Positions 45,957 to 54,925 of a stretch of DNA of 64,000 nt are shown piece by piece (within the stretch, counting starts at the first letter, position 1; each line of letters begins with the position of its first letter). This DNA comes from an uncultured Idiomarina sp. (GTDB lineage: Bacteria; Pseudomonadota; Gammaproteobacteria; Enterobacterales; Alteromonadaceae): positions 62,001 to 126,000 of the forward strand of contig CAMPHF010000004.1 of NCBI GenBank assembly GCA_946885915.1, given 5' to 3'. The translations under genes were made by a program, and so were the position numbers. The notes below the pieces were generated by a model that saw nothing but the letters and a program-made list of their open reading frames with translations, had not been told where the DNA came from and did not search any database.

Positions 45957-46133
45957 ATGTTTGGCTTATTCAAATCTAATCCCACGAAAAAAATGCGAAA
46001 AGAGCTCGAAGCGTTGCAAGAAAAAGCAATGCAGCGCCAACGCAACGGCGATATTCGCGGTTATTCCATGCTAAGCGAAGAAGCCGACGCGTTGTGGCAA
46101 AAAATTCAAGAGCTTGAGAAGAAGCAGGGCTAA
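45957..46133 (+). CDS. DUF6435-like small protein
   Basis: A 58-aa basic helical protein, below the usual gene-calling length. The sequence MFGLFKSNPTKKMRKELEALQ followed by a Gln/Arg/Glu-rich heptad-like region and a QELEKKQG end is the shape of the DUF6435 family, whose members begin FGxFK and carry NGDIRxY as here. It is read divergently from the methyltransferase and converges on the NUDIX gene (6-nt gap). Function unknown; it may be a coiled-coil or RNA-associated protein. Confidence 0.72.
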   Translation: MFGLFKSNPTKKMRKELEALQEKAMQRQRNGDIRGYSMLSEEADALWQKIQELEKKQG

Positions 46134-46139
46134 TTAATC

Positions 46140-46634
46140 CTAATTTGAGTTTTGATGCAGCATTAATGCCGCCAAGGTAATGCCGCACGAGATTTTGCCG
46201 GCACGTATTAGCGCTGGAATATCATCATCATCAGTCCAAACGATACTGGTCACTTCATTATCTGATTCATGGCGTGGCATCGCGGCATTCAATTCGCAGC
46301 GGAATACGGGAATGTTGCTGCTAAGTATGGCGGTATTGGGTTTTACATGACCGATGAGTTCAAAGTCGGTCGGTGTAAGTTGATACCCGGTTTCCTCGGC
46401 TAGCTCGCGTGCTGCACATGCTGCCGACGTTTCCCCAGGCTCACCGTAACCGCGCGGCAATTCAATTAACTCACCATCCTGCGCTTGGCGATGTATGCTT
46501 ACCAACAGTGTTTGCTGTGCTTTGCGGGCAACAACTACCGCACCATTTTTTGCGTTCGGTTCATGAATATAGTGCCAATGGCCATCTTTTATGACTTCAA
46601 ACCATGGGTTCTGATAAACAATAGCTTTGCTCAT
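46140..46634 (-). CDS. NUDIX hydrolase
   Basis: A 164-aa pyrophosphatase. The Nudix box is intact: GYGEPGETSAACAARELAEETGY fits G-x5-E-x7-REUxEExGU with metal-binding ARELAEE. The surrounding domain begins NPWFEVIKDGHWHYIHE and resembles ADP-ribose pyrophosphatase-like members; the substrate, a nucleoside diphosphate linked to another group, cannot be read. Its ATG overlaps the stop of the unknown gene upstream (4 nt), so it belongs to a two-gene unit. Confidence 0.88.
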   Translation of the reverse strand: MSKAIVYQNPWFEVIKDGHWHYIHEPNAKNGAVVVARKAQQTLLVSIHRQAQDGELIELPRGYGEPGETSAACAARELAEETGYQLTPTDFELIGHVKPNTAILSSNIPVFRCELNAAMPRHESDNEVTSIVWTDDDDIPALIRAGKISCGITLAALMLHQNSN

Positions 46635-47602
46635 TTTTTAATTTCCAGACCGATGTATTGACGCATTTTAGGATACAGACCAAACCAATTTTTGCGAGTC
46701 GCAAAGTCCAAACCTTTTGCTGTGGCTTTTTCTTCAACGTAGTCAATGGCCTCGTCAGCAATGAATTTTAATAACTCGCTGGCGCCCAAACTACTCACTA
46801 GTTTGAATAGTTTAAAAGGTACTTCCAGAAGCGCTATTTCATTCCGTAGCGACTTTAATGTCAGGCCTGCGTCGAGTAAATTCTTCGGTAAGCCAGACAG
46901 GTGTTTAATCTTATCTTGCAAAAAGCCATCACCCGCATCCACGAATAAAGAATGATAGGCCGGATCAACCACCTCTAGCCGGAATTGCTCGGGCGTCGTG
47001 GCCGCAAACCGTGAGTGGTCGCTAAAGTATTGATTAGTGAATTTATACCACTGCGAGCGGCTGCTTATGCCTTGAGTGGCCATCAGGAACAGCTGCAAAT
47101 CGCCATCCGCTGCAAAAAAATGCCCCATCACGCTTGGGTCCTGCAAGCGACTGACGATCTCGCGCTGTAAGCTATCGCTTTGTACCTGAACAGGGCGAAA
47201 GTTCGGCTGTAACGCGTTCAAAGCTTGGTCGGTTTGGCGCAACTGGGCCAACAGCGATGTGCTCTGTACAGTGGTGAGTTGGCTTTTCAACGGGCTGCCA
47301 TCAACACTCGATACAATATAGTCGGGCGGAAGGCCGTCGAAATAATCGACTAAGGATTGCCCTTTAGAAAAGTTAAAACCGCGCACCACCAATTGCCCTG
47401 CGCCTTCTTCATTTAAATACTTCACCACATTACGACGGGTTAGCAGGGCGGTTACATCGCGGTTATCAAGCAACGTATTGGGCGATACCACCACGCCGTT
47501 AGCGACCGTTAAACCAAGTAAGAAACGTTTGTGAAGCTCTACTGGGGGTAAAGCGCGCACAGAGTCACAGTTGGATAAAAAGACCTTTTCTTTTAACAGC
47601 AT
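46631..47602 (-). CDS. Unrecognised 323-aa cytoplasmic protein
   Basis: I do not recognise this gene. The product is 323 aa, soluble, without signal or membrane segments. Visible features: a basic N-terminus (RKxVKYL in TRRNVVKYLNEEGAG), a polar middle with many Gln/Ser (SQLTTVQSTSLLAQLRQTDQAL), a C-terminal helical Leu/Lys region (ELLKFIADEAIDYVEEKATAKG), and an aromatic tail (NWFGLYPKMRQY). It overlaps the NUDIX gene by 4 nt and starts 20 nt after a symmetrical terminator at 47623-47651. The nearest upstream gene on its strand is ybiT. A NUDIX partner hints at nucleotide-related biology, without proof. Confidence 0.6.
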   Translation of the reverse strand: MLLKEKVFLSNCDSVRALPPVELHKRFLLGLTVANGVVVSPNTLLDNRDVTALLTRRNVVKYLNEEGAGQLVVRGFNFSKGQSLVDYFDGLPPDYIVSSVDGSPLKSQLTTVQSTSLLAQLRQTDQALNALQPNFRPVQVQSDSLQREIVSRLQDPSVMGHFFAADGDLQLFLMATQGISSRSQWYKFTNQYFSDHSRFAATTPEQFRLEVVDPAYHSLFVDAGDGFLQDKIKHLSGLPKNLLDAGLTLKSLRNEIALLEVPFKLFKLVSSLGASELLKFIADEAIDYVEEKATAKGLDFATRKNWFGLYPKMRQYIGLEIKK

Positions 47603-47622
47603 TCACTTGTTGCTCGCGAAAT

Positions 47623-47651
47623 AAAAAGTGCCACCTAAGGTAGCACTTTTT
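47623..47651. terminator. Bidirectional terminator after ybiT
   Basis: AAAAAGTGC (47623-47631) pairs with GCACTTTTT (47643-47651); an inner ACC/GGT helix extends the stem after one mismatch. Arms of A on one side and T on the other serve both strands, so ybiT transcripts end here. Confidence 0.85.
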
Positions 47652-47685
47652 GGGGAACTGCAAATACTGATAACTGCCGAGGTTT

Positions 47686-49275
47686 TTAACTCGCCAGCTG
47701 CTTCAGGTAGTCGTCGTAGGTGCCCGAGAAGTCGCGCACACCGGTTTCGGTGAGCTCAATAATACGGGTGGCCAGCGATGATACGAATTCGCGGTCATGG
47801 CTGACGAACAACAGCGTACCGTCGTAATGTTCAAGCGCTAAGTTAAGCGCTTCAATCGATTCCATGTCCAAGTGGTTGGTAGGCTCATCCATGATCAAAA
47901 TATTCGGGCGCTGCATAATAAGCTTGCCGAAAATCATGCGGCCTTTTTCGCCACCGGACAAAATAGTAACTGGCTTTTTAATATCGTCGGCCGAGAACAG
48001 CATCCGACCCAACACACCGCGTACCGCTTGCTCATCGTGATGAGCTTCTTTCCATTGGCTCATCCAATCGAACACGCTTATTTTGTCTTTAAACCAATCG
48101 GCATGATCCTGGGCGTAGTAACCAATGGTGGCGTTTTCTGACCATTTGATCAGGCCGCCATCAAGTTTATGCTGGCCCATTAAGCACTTCAGCAGGGTGG
48201 TTTTACCAATACCGTTGGCACCCAAAATAGCGACTTTTTCGCCCACTTCAATCATGCCGGTCACGTCTTTCAGTACCTGCAAGTCGTCGAACGACTTTTG
48301 TACGCCTTCCATTTCTAAAGCCAAGCGATACAGCTTTTTATACTGCTCGAAACGAATATAAGGGCTTACCCGGCTAGACGCTTTTACTTCTGCTAATTGA
48401 ATTTTATCAATTTGCTTGGCCCGCGATGTCGCCTGTTTGGCTTTTGATGCGTTGGCCGAGAAGCGGCTCACGAACTGCTGCAATTCAGCAATTTTCTCTT
48501 TCTTCTTGGCGTTCTCGTTCAGCAATTGCTCGCGCGCTTGGGTGGCCGCAAACATATACTGATCGTAGTTGCCCGGATAAACGCGCAATTCGCCGTAATC
48601 AATATCCGCCATGTGCGTACATACGCTGTTCAGGAAGTGGCGATCGTGCGAAATAATGATCATGGTCGCTTGGCGCTCGTTCAGCGTGGTTTCAAGCCAG
48701 CGAATGGTATTAATGTCCAAGTTGTTGGTCGGCTCGTCTAGCAGCATAATGTCTGGGTCAGAAAACAGCACCTGCGCTAGCAATACCCGCAGTTTTAAGC
48801 CCGGTGCGATGTCGCTCATAAGACCAAAATGCGCCTCTAACGGAATACCTACGCCAAGCAAAAGCTCACCCGCGCGCGATTCAGCGGTGTAGCCATCATA
48901 TTCAGCAAACTCAACTTCAAGTTCGGCTACCCGCATGCCGTCTTCTTCGCTCATATCGGCCATGCTGTAAATGCGATCGCGCTCTGCTTTTACCTTCCAC
49001 AGATCTTCGTGGCCCATGATCACGGTGTCGATAACGGTAAACTGTTCGTAGGCAAACTGGTCTTGGCGCAGCTTACCTACACGCATGTCAGGGTCGGTAG
49101 AAACGTTGCCAGAAGAGGGTTCAAGCTCGCCACCTAAAATCTTCATGAAAGTAGATTTTCCGCAGCCATTCGCGCCGATTAACCCGTAGCGGTTACCGTT
49201 GCCAAATTTTACCGAAATGTTTTCGAACAGAGGTTTTGCACCAAATTGCATGGTGACGTTTGAAGCAGCAATCAC
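47686..49275 (-). CDS. ybiT: ABC-F family ATPase YbiT
   Basis: A 529-aa soluble ABC-F protein with two ATPase domains, acting on the ribosome (E-site factor). It can be read along E. coli YbiT from start to end: [19 protein letters not shown], Walker [10 protein letters not shown] at 34-42, and Walker [11 protein letters not shown] of the first domain, the linker with [21 protein letters not shown], and the second domain ([26 protein letters not shown]). The first domain's signature is the atypical IAPGLKLR seen in the family. No membrane part is present. The terminator lies 35 nt past its stop. Confidence 0.95.
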   Translation of the reverse strand: MIAASNVTMQFGAKPLFENISVKFGNGNRYGLIGANGCGKSTFMKILGGELEPSSGNVSTDPDMRVGKLRQDQFAYEQFTVIDTVIMGHEDLWKVKAERDRIYSMADMSEEDGMRVAELEVEFAEYDGYTAESRAGELLLGVGIPLEAHFGLMSDIAPGLKLRVLLAQVLFSDPDIMLLDEPTNNLDINTIRWLETTLNERQATMIIISHDRHFLNSVCTHMADIDYGELRVYPGNYDQYMFAATQAREQLLNENAKKKEKIAELQQFVSRFSANASKAKQATSRAKQIDKIQLAEVKASSRVSPYIRFEQYKKLYRLALEMEGVQKSFDDLQVLKDVTGMIEVGEKVAILGANGIGKTTLLKCLMGQHKLDGGLIKWSENATIGYYAQDHADWFKDKISVFDWMSQWKEAHHDEQAVRGVLGRMLFSADDIKKPVTILSGGEKGRMIFGKLIMQRPNILIMDEPTNHLDMESIEALNLALEHYDGTLLFVSHDREFVSSLATRIIELTETGVRDFSGTYDDYLKQLAS

Positions 49276-49359
49276 ATTAAATACCCGAACAAAAATTAGG
49301 CGCGTAATCTACGCTTTTCGCGGCAAAATTACAAAGGAAGTTTGCTTAAATGCGGTGGT

Positions 49360-50433
49360 TTAGCGCCGGCGCCGGCGCCATAACCAAAACCACACGCCGG
49401 TTACCGGCATGACAATCAGCATTAGCCCGCCAATTATCTGCACAACAAGCATGGCCAAGCCACCCACGGCGGCCACGTGTACTGGGTAAATTAGTTGCGA
49501 GAGCTGAAAGCCTAAAGCGCTGGTACGGGTATCATGCTGATTTACGAGCTCACCGGTGGCCGCATGAAAACTAAGCTTGCTGCGGCCATTGGGGTGCCAT
49601 TCACCGTTATATACCAAGCGCATAGACACTGTGCCATCGGCTTGCACCGGCAGCGACACCAAAGCAGGCGTCATGTCGGGGAATACTTGCGCCGCGATTT
49701 GAAACCGTTCGGCCCAAGTGCGCGCAGGTGGCAGCTGGGCGCCGGATGCGTTGCCAGCGACAGTATATGTCGCATCGCCCCAGAGTGGTCGCTCGGCCGG
49801 CAATAGCGTACTCAAACTAGACGACACAAAGGCGGCATACATAATAGCGGCGCCGGTGACCACGCCTAATAACATGGCGGGTAAAGACACAATGCCGAAT
49901 GTCTTATGACACTGGAATAGTGTCATTTGAAAGCCTTTTTGCCACGGCATGTGCCATTTGACACTAAAAATGCGTCGGTTGAAGTGTTTCGGCCACCAGC
50001 GGATCACGCCGGTTATTAAAATAACCAAGGTGAATAGGCTTAGCACGCCCATCACATCCTTACCCAAATCGTGCAGCAGTAAATGATGGTGAAACTGCAC
50101 TGCCACATCTATCCAGTCGCTTAATGCTTCGCGCGTAAGTAAGTGCTCACCATTGGTGCCGTGATAATGGGTATTACCGGCGCCATCAATTACTTCTATC
50201 CAGGGTTTATCGGCACGCGGTAGGTAGGCGTAGCCACTGTTGTAAGTATCGAATACCTTGCCAGCAGTGCTAAACGAGGGTAGTTCAGTAAGTGCTAGTT
50301 GCGGGTAATGCCACTGCAAAAATTCGGTTTTATAAAGCAGCAAAGTGCCGGTCGAAGCGACCAGCACTAGCCAAATACTTACTAAAATTCCGAGCCAGCG
50401 ATGCAGCCAGCTCAGCAACTGGCGAGCGCGCAT
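49360..50433 (-). CDS. PepSY-associated membrane protein of iron uptake
   Basis: A 357-aa inner-membrane protein of the PepSY-associated TM family. Helix one with WLHRWLGILVSIWLVLVASTG carries the conserved His-Arg-W motif, followed by two periplasmic PepSY-like stretches (KPWIEVIDGAGNTHYHG and SKLSFHAATGELVNQHD), a central helix pair with FHHHLLLHDLGKDVMG, and a last helix GLMLIVMPVTGVWFWLW followed by RRRRR. Such proteins are found with siderophore receptors and probably move iron or electrons to reduce ferric siderophores. Its ATG overlaps the TonB receptor's stop by one base (TAATG). Confidence 0.86.
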   Translation of the reverse strand: MRARQLLSWLHRWLGILVSIWLVLVASTGTLLLYKTEFLQWHYPQLALTELPSFSTAGKVFDTYNSGYAYLPRADKPWIEVIDGAGNTHYHGTNGEHLLTREALSDWIDVAVQFHHHLLLHDLGKDVMGVLSLFTLVILITGVIRWWPKHFNRRIFSVKWHMPWQKGFQMTLFQCHKTFGIVSLPAMLLGVVTGAAIMYAAFVSSSLSTLLPAERPLWGDATYTVAGNASGAQLPPARTWAERFQIAAQVFPDMTPALVSLPVQADGTVSMRLVYNGEWHPNGRSKLSFHAATGELVNQHDTRTSALGFQLSQLIYPVHVAAVGGLAMLVVQIIGGLMLIVMPVTGVWFWLWRRRRR

Positions 50434-52547
50434 TAGAAGCTATATTGCCAATTCAAGCTGGCGGTACGGCCGCGGCCTGCAAAGTTGGTTAAGTCGCTCC
50501 CAGCAGTTTGCGCGTAGTAGGTCAGGTAAAACTCATCGAGTAAGTTTTCTACGCCCACCGAGAACATGCCGTAATCACGAGTTTCGTACGTCACTTGCGC
50601 ATCAAGCGTGTTGTACCCGTCGAAATTGTTAATCGCATCGGCACCGGTGTAAATATCGCGGTCGAAGAACTGATTCCACTGCACGCGCGATGAAATTGAA
50701 TCGCTCCACTGTTGCTGCCAATGCAGGTTCATCCGACGCGGTGCAATGTTACGACCACCGAGTTGAGTGTCTACGCGCTGGTCGCCATCGCTATCGAATT
50801 CGCCATCAGTATCGGCGTAGTTTAGGCCAAAGCTGGTGTTTACCGTGGGGCTGTAGGTAGCCGATACTTCAAAGCCATCAATTTCTGTACGCTCACGCAG
50901 CACCGAGAAAATACCATCGGCATCGGCTTGTAAGCGCGCACCTAAATCAGAATCAGACTGGAAGTAGCTTAAACTGACTTGCAAGGCTTGGCCGCGGTAT
51001 TCCACGCCCACTTCTTGGTTATCGGCAATCACCGGCTGAATGTTCAAGAAGCTGTCGATGTCTTGATTTGGGGTGCTTATGGCACGTAACACGCGGCCTA
51101 CATCTGGCATGCTAAAGCCTTCTGAATAGCTGACAAAAGCACGCCACTGATCGTTAAAAGCGTACACCGCACCCACATTCGGTAGCAATTCATTGAACGA
51201 CGGTGAGCCGCCGGCTACAAAGGTACTGTTGTATGATGCCAAGCTGGTGAAATCATCAACTTGTAGCTCGCCGTATTCGTAACGTAGGCCAGCACTTAGG
51301 GTTAAGCCGCCTTGCTGGTAGCGCCCTTGCACAAACGGCGCCCAGTTATTGAAGGTCGTTTCTGGTACCCAATTACGATTGGTTTGCGCTAATTCTTGGA
51401 AGGTGGTGTCGTTCAGGTAATCTAAGCCCGCGGTTACGTCGAACGGCGTGGCTGCCACTTGGTTCCAGTTCATGGTGAAGCGCGAGCCGTATTTGCGTGA
51501 GTCATTACGCGACTGATCAAATAGGTTGTCGGCCAGCGCCGGATCTTGGAACACAGCGAAGCGACCGCCGCCATAAAGCGCCGAGAAATCTTGCAAGAAC
51601 AATTGCCAGGTTAAATTGGCGCCTAATACATCTGCATTTAAGTAGGTAAGTTGGGCGGTGGTAACTTCGTTGGTGGCCGGATCGCCCTCTGAGGCCTGCT
51701 CAATAGCGAGCGTGGGTACGCCATTAGCGCGGTCGCCGGTAACCGGTGAATAGTCGCCGTTACCTTCCATATTGAAGTGATTCACCATGAGTTCAAGCGA
51801 TTCGCCTTGTGCTAGTTCGCGCTTTAACTTGGCAAAAATATCGTAGCTTTCGGAATCTTGGGTATCGCCTTGAGTAACGTCGGTGCCAATAAAGTTGCCG
51901 TTACCATCCACATACATGCCGGTGCTGCGTACTTGCACGCCACCGACAAAGTTCCAGTCGCCTTGCGCGGTTCGGAATAAATAGCCAGTGCGATAGGACA
52001 ACCCATCGTCCACTTCGCTAGTCGGTGCGGAAACGCCCGCGACCACTTCATGGCTTGAGCCTTCGGTTGCTGATTTGGTAATGATGTTAATAATACCACC
52101 GCTGGCGCCCATACCTTGAATGGCGCTGGCGCCGTGAATAATTTCAACACGCTCAATCATCAGCGGGTCAATGGTGTAGGCGGCGCGTGAGCCATTTCGG
52201 AGCGGGTTAGATTGCGGCACGCCATCAATCAGGTAGAGCGGGTCGCGACCACGCAAAGTTTCACCGGCGCTGGAAAGCTTCTGGCGCGAGGGCGAAAACG
52301 ATGGTGCAAGATTGCCCAGTACATCAGAAAGCGAATCCGCCACTGCCAATTGTTGACGCAGTTGCTCGCCATCAATAACAGTAACGGTGGCAGGAATAGT
52401 CGCGACTTGCTGGTTGGTGCGCGTGGCGGTAATTTCGATACGCTCGTCGACTTGGGTTTCCTGGGCTAGCGCAGAGCTAGAAGCTGCGGCGGCAATCGCC
52501 AGTGCCACAAAAGAACGACGAAAAGGTGAGGTAGTATCGAAAGCCAT
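50433..52547 (-). CDS. TonB-dependent outer-membrane receptor
   Basis: A 704-aa receptor with an N-terminal signal peptide (RRSFVALAIAAAASSSALAQ), a TonB-box-like ERIEITATRT, a plug domain (ATVTVIDGEQLRQQL, LRGRDPLYLIDGVPQ, VEIIHGASAIQGMGASGGIINIIT) and a barrel ending SLNWQYSF. The substrate is probably a ferric siderophore or other iron compound. The mRNA leader carries a 10-bp hairpin that hides the ribosome site AGGAG, and a Fur box overlaps the promoter. It is coupled to the PepSY gene by TAATG, forming an iron-uptake operon. Confidence 0.92.
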   Translation of the reverse strand: MAFDTTSPFRRSFVALAIAAAASSSALAQETQVDERIEITATRTNQQVATIPATVTVIDGEQLRQQLAVADSLSDVLGNLAPSFSPSRQKLSSAGETLRGRDPLYLIDGVPQSNPLRNGSRAAYTIDPLMIERVEIIHGASAIQGMGASGGIINIITKSATEGSSHEVVAGVSAPTSEVDDGLSYRTGYLFRTAQGDWNFVGGVQVRSTGMYVDGNGNFIGTDVTQGDTQDSESYDIFAKLKRELAQGESLELMVNHFNMEGNGDYSPVTGDRANGVPTLAIEQASEGDPATNEVTTAQLTYLNADVLGANLTWQLFLQDFSALYGGGRFAVFQDPALADNLFDQSRNDSRKYGSRFTMNWNQVAATPFDVTAGLDYLNDTTFQELAQTNRNWVPETTFNNWAPFVQGRYQQGGLTLSAGLRYEYGELQVDDFTSLASYNSTFVAGGSPSFNELLPNVGAVYAFNDQWRAFVSYSEGFSMPDVGRVLRAISTPNQDIDSFLNIQPVIADNQEVGVEYRGQALQVSLSYFQSDSDLGARLQADADGIFSVLRERTEIDGFEVSATYSPTVNTSFGLNYADTDGEFDSDGDQRVDTQLGGRNIAPRRMNLHWQQQWSDSISSRVQWNQFFDRDIYTGADAINNFDGYNTLDAQVTYETRDYGMFSVGVENLLDEFYLTYYAQTAGSDLTNFAGRGRTASLNWQYSF

Positions 52548-52552
52548 GCAAA

Positions 52553-52584
52553 CGCTCCTATTGAGATGTTTGGAAATAGGAGCG
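52553..52584 (-). promoter_or_regulatory. Hairpin hiding the ribosome-binding site of the TonB receptor
   Basis: Perfect 10-bp arms (CGCTCCTATT and AATAGGAGCG) enclose a 12-nt loop. On the minus-strand mRNA the AGGAG ribosome site, seven bases before ATG 52547, lies in the second arm, so folding would block translation. Possible modes are thermal opening, sRNA binding, or coupling to a 5' cleavage. Confidence 0.6.
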
Positions 52585-52585
52585 T

Positions 52586-52604
52586 AATGATAAGGATTCT
52601 TATT
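52586..52604. promoter_or_regulatory. Fur box before the second TonB receptor
   Basis: AATGATAAGGATTCTTATT matches the 9-1-9 Fur consensus at 15 of 18 positions. It overlaps a candidate -10 (TATCAT on the minus strand, 52587-52592), and lies directly upstream of the hairpin leader. Confidence 0.7.
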
Positions 52605-52643
52605 TAATGATCAAGCGGTAATGCGAACTATTTTTATTTGCGG

Positions 52644-53396
52644 TTATTTGCCTTTTATCAACATGGGGCGATAGAGCAGTACTTGGGTCGTACCTTTGCC
52701 TTTTTGCTTCGTCATTTCAAACACCTTAGGCAGGCTAGCAACCACATCGGTGAATTTTGCAACGCCATAGGTGCGCGGGTCAAAATCTGGTTTTGCACGT
52801 TTAATAAAGCTGCCCGCGGCGCCAATATTCACCCAACCATCATCGGTTTGATACAGCTCCCAAGCTTTGTAAAGTGCGGGAATCAATTCGTCGGCGCCAT
52901 TCGCTGAACCGTTAGTTGTTTTGGCGGCATCCTCAGCTTTAGCTGTTGGCGTTTTTTCTAAATTTTCGGTGAAAATGAAATCATCACAAGCATTTCTAAA
53001 CGATACCGGGGTTTTCCTTTCACCCACACCGAAAACAAATTTTTCTGACTCGCGCAGGCGCGATGCAAGTTTGGTGAAATCACTGTCACTTGAAACTAAC
53101 GCAAAAGCATCAATACGATCGGAGTAAAGCAGGTCCATAGCATCAATAATCATGGATGCATCGGTAGAATTTTTGCCGGTGGTATAGGCAAATTGTTGGA
53201 TGGGCTGAATCGCCAGTGCGTTCAGCTGTTTCTTCCAATTCTTTAGCGATTCAACCGACCAGTCACCATATGCCCTTTTAATCAGTACATGTCCATGCGC
53301 TGAAATCTCATCAAGAATGGCTGATAGTTTGGCTAATTGCGCATTGTCGGCATCTATTAACACGGCAACTTTTTTGTGGACGTCCAAGTCTTTCAA
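52644..53396 (-). CDS. NYN-domain protein with OST-HTH/LOTUS domain
   Basis: A 250-aa PIN-like ribonuclease-type protein. Residues about 8-140 form a NYN (LabA/DUF88) domain: VLIDADN and SSDSDFTKLASRLRE hold the conserved acidic residues. Residues about 175-245 are an OST-HTH/LOTUS fold (ELIPALYKAWELYQTDDGWVNIG, then FTDVVASLPKVFEM). The TTG at 53396 is preferred over ATG 53432 and the opening at 53459, since AAAGGAG lies eight bases before it and the NYN domain then begins at once. These proteins bind or cleave RNA; the target is unknown. It stands alone. Confidence 0.85.
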   Translation of the reverse strand: MKDLDVHKKVAVLIDADNAQLAKLSAILDEISAHGHVLIKRAYGDWSVESLKNWKKQLNALAIQPIQQFAYTTGKNSTDASMIIDAMDLLYSDRIDAFALVSSDSDFTKLASRLRESEKFVFGVGERKTPVSFRNACDDFIFTENLEKTPTAKAEDAAKTTNGSANGADELIPALYKAWELYQTDDGWVNIGAAGSFIKRAKPDFDPRTYGVAKFTDVVASLPKVFEMTKQKGKGTTQVLLYRPMLIKGK

Positions 53397-53489
53397 AGCG
53401 GCATCTCCTTTGTCATAAGTCTTGAACACCATAGCTTGGTATGTTTGTTTTGTAATCAAATAATGCGGTATTTATATTAGCCACAAATA

Positions 53490-53526
53490 AGCACAAAAGC
53501 ATGAGTGAGGAAACTCACTCATGCTT
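53490..53526 (-). terminator. Strong hairpin terminator of the lipoprotein gene
   Basis: 13-bp perfect stem (AAGCATGAGTGAG with CTCACTCATGCTT) with a 4-nt loop (GAAA on +, TTTC on -), and TTTTG following on the minus strand. It lies 10 nt after the lipoprotein stop. Confidence 0.75.
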
Positions 53527-53535
53527 ACAGCACAG

Positions 53536-54048
53536 TTAAGGATTGGCTTGATCGGGCTCTCGCATCAATGCCTCCTCAAGTGAAGCACCATAGGCCTCAC
53601 GCTCGGCTACGACAAGAACATGTAATCCACGAGTTGAGGGATCGACAAGGCGCAATAACACACGAGTATTGTTGAGTCGCTCATCAATGGTTTGGCGACT
53701 AGTTTCGCGAAACGTAGTGGTTTCTCGGCGGCTATTACTGATGGTTGTGGCTTCGGCATCGCTCTTAATTGCAGTTTCTATCCGTCCTGCAAGTTTAACC
53801 AGAGCTTGTGCACGAGCTTCAGCCTCGCTGCCAGACTCTGAGTAGCCAATTTCGGTTACGGGATATTCCTCAATGGGGTAACCACAGACCCATTTAGGTG
53901 CAGGCGTTTTACCGTCCTTAAAAGTGCATGAGGAAACGTACTCGTCGAAAATACGTTGATCGGTTCGAGTTGTGTCGAATTGCGTGTCGGTTGCAGAGCA
54001 ACCAGCTAAAAAACCGACCGCGATGCCTAATAGAATAAATTTGTTCAT
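53536..54048 (-). CDS. LPP20-like lipoprotein
   Basis: A 170-aa outer-membrane or periplasmic lipoprotein. The signal peptide MNKFILLGIAVGFLAGCS ends with a lipobox LAGC. The mature part carries the LPP20-type block (ARAQALVKLAGRIETAIKS, a helix followed by beta strands, VLLRLVDPSTRGLHVLVVAERE). The ATG at 54048 has GGAG six bases before, and is preferred to the opening at 54060. Such proteins are linked in other bacteria to the cell envelope; the role here is not known. It is followed by a strong terminator. Confidence 0.8.
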   Translation of the reverse strand: MNKFILLGIAVGFLAGCSATDTQFDTTRTDQRIFDEYVSSCTFKDGKTPAPKWVCGYPIEEYPVTEIGYSESGSEAEARAQALVKLAGRIETAIKSDAEATTISNSRRETTTFRETSRQTIDERLNNTRVLLRLVDPSTRGLHVLVVAEREAYGASLEEALMREPDQANP

Positions 54049-54079
54049 AACTAACTCCAATAACTATGGTGATTAAAAA

Positions 54080-54241
54080 TTAAGAAACGCGTGCGAGAAA
54101 ACCAATCGCCGAGCCACGACTGCGTTGATTAATTTCAACGACATCTTCGTTACACTGCGCAAGATGTGCAGACCTTAGCGTTTGCATAAATGCTTGTGGA
54201 TATGCGCGCACATTGAGTGGAACTCGATAAAGTGAACTCAT
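54080..54241 (-). CDS. Possible 53-aa small protein upstream of the lipoprotein
   Basis: A short frame with MSSLYRVPLNVRAYPQAFMQTLRSAHLAQC in its first half, ATG at 54241 and stop before the lipoprotein gene start. No clear ribosome-binding site and no recognised family. Codon use is unremarkable. It could be a leader peptide or chance. Confidence 0.25.
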   Translation of the reverse strand: MSSLYRVPLNVRAYPQAFMQTLRSAHLAQCNEDVVEINQRSRGSAIGFLARVS

Positions 54242-54316
54242 TTTTATTGATTTGTTTAAAAGACGTTTTAGCTTCGGTGTGATAAAAGTAGCCAATCACG
54301 TACCTTAGGGATAACC

Positions 54317-54925
54317 ATGAGCGACGTTAAATCCAACACGATTGATTACTACAATCGCAATGCCGCCAGCTTTTTAGCAGACACCTTGACGGTCGATATG
54401 CAGGCGCTTTACGACGAATTTTTACCGCTTTTGCCTAACAAGGGGCTCATTCTTGACTTGGGCTGCGGCTCGGGTCGCGACAGCTTGGCGTTCGTTAATC
54501 ACGGATTCGATGTGCATGCATTTGACGCCAGCGCGGCAATGGTAAAACAAGCAAGGCAACTTGTGCCCCAAGCGCAAATTTCGCAAGCAGACTTTGGCGC
54601 ATATCACACAACAGAGCGGTTTGATGGCCTGTGGGCATGCGCGTCACTGCTGCATGTACCTGCTAACGAACTCACACAAGTTTTTGCACGTTGCGCGAGC
54701 TGGCTTAACCCGAAAGGCGTGTTCTATTGTTCATTTAAGTATGGAGAACAGGCCGTAGAGCGCAACGGCCGTTACTTTACGGACCTTACTGAAACCGGCC
54801 TTGAGCACTATTTACAAGGAACCGGCTTAGCGGTGAAAAAGCTTTGGTTAACTGGCGATAAACGCCCAGGCCGCGCACATGAGCAGTGGTTAAATGCACT
54901 GCTGGTGAAGGCTGTTTCACCGTGA
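54317..54925 (+). CDS. SAM-dependent methyltransferase paired with a helicase
   Basis: A 202-aa class I methyltransferase with motif I ILDLGCGSGRDSLAF and acidic FDAS (motif II); IWACASLLHVP-like sequence (LWACASLLHVPANEL) is the motif-IV region. These sequences match the small methyltransferases that precede PLD-helicase fusions in other bacteria. The stop overlaps the GTG start of the helicase by 4 nt (GTGA), predicting coupled translation and a shared role. Substrate could be DNA, RNA or a small molecule. No N-terminal targeting signal. Confidence 0.85.
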   Translation: MSDVKSNTIDYYNRNAASFLADTLTVDMQALYDEFLPLLPNKGLILDLGCGSGRDSLAFVNHGFDVHAFDASAAMVKQARQLVPQAQISQADFGAYHTTERFDGLWACASLLHVPANELTQVFARCASWLNPKGVFYCSFKYGEQAVERNGRYFTDLTETGLEHYLQGTGLAVKKLWLTGDKRPGRAHEQWLNALLVKAVSP

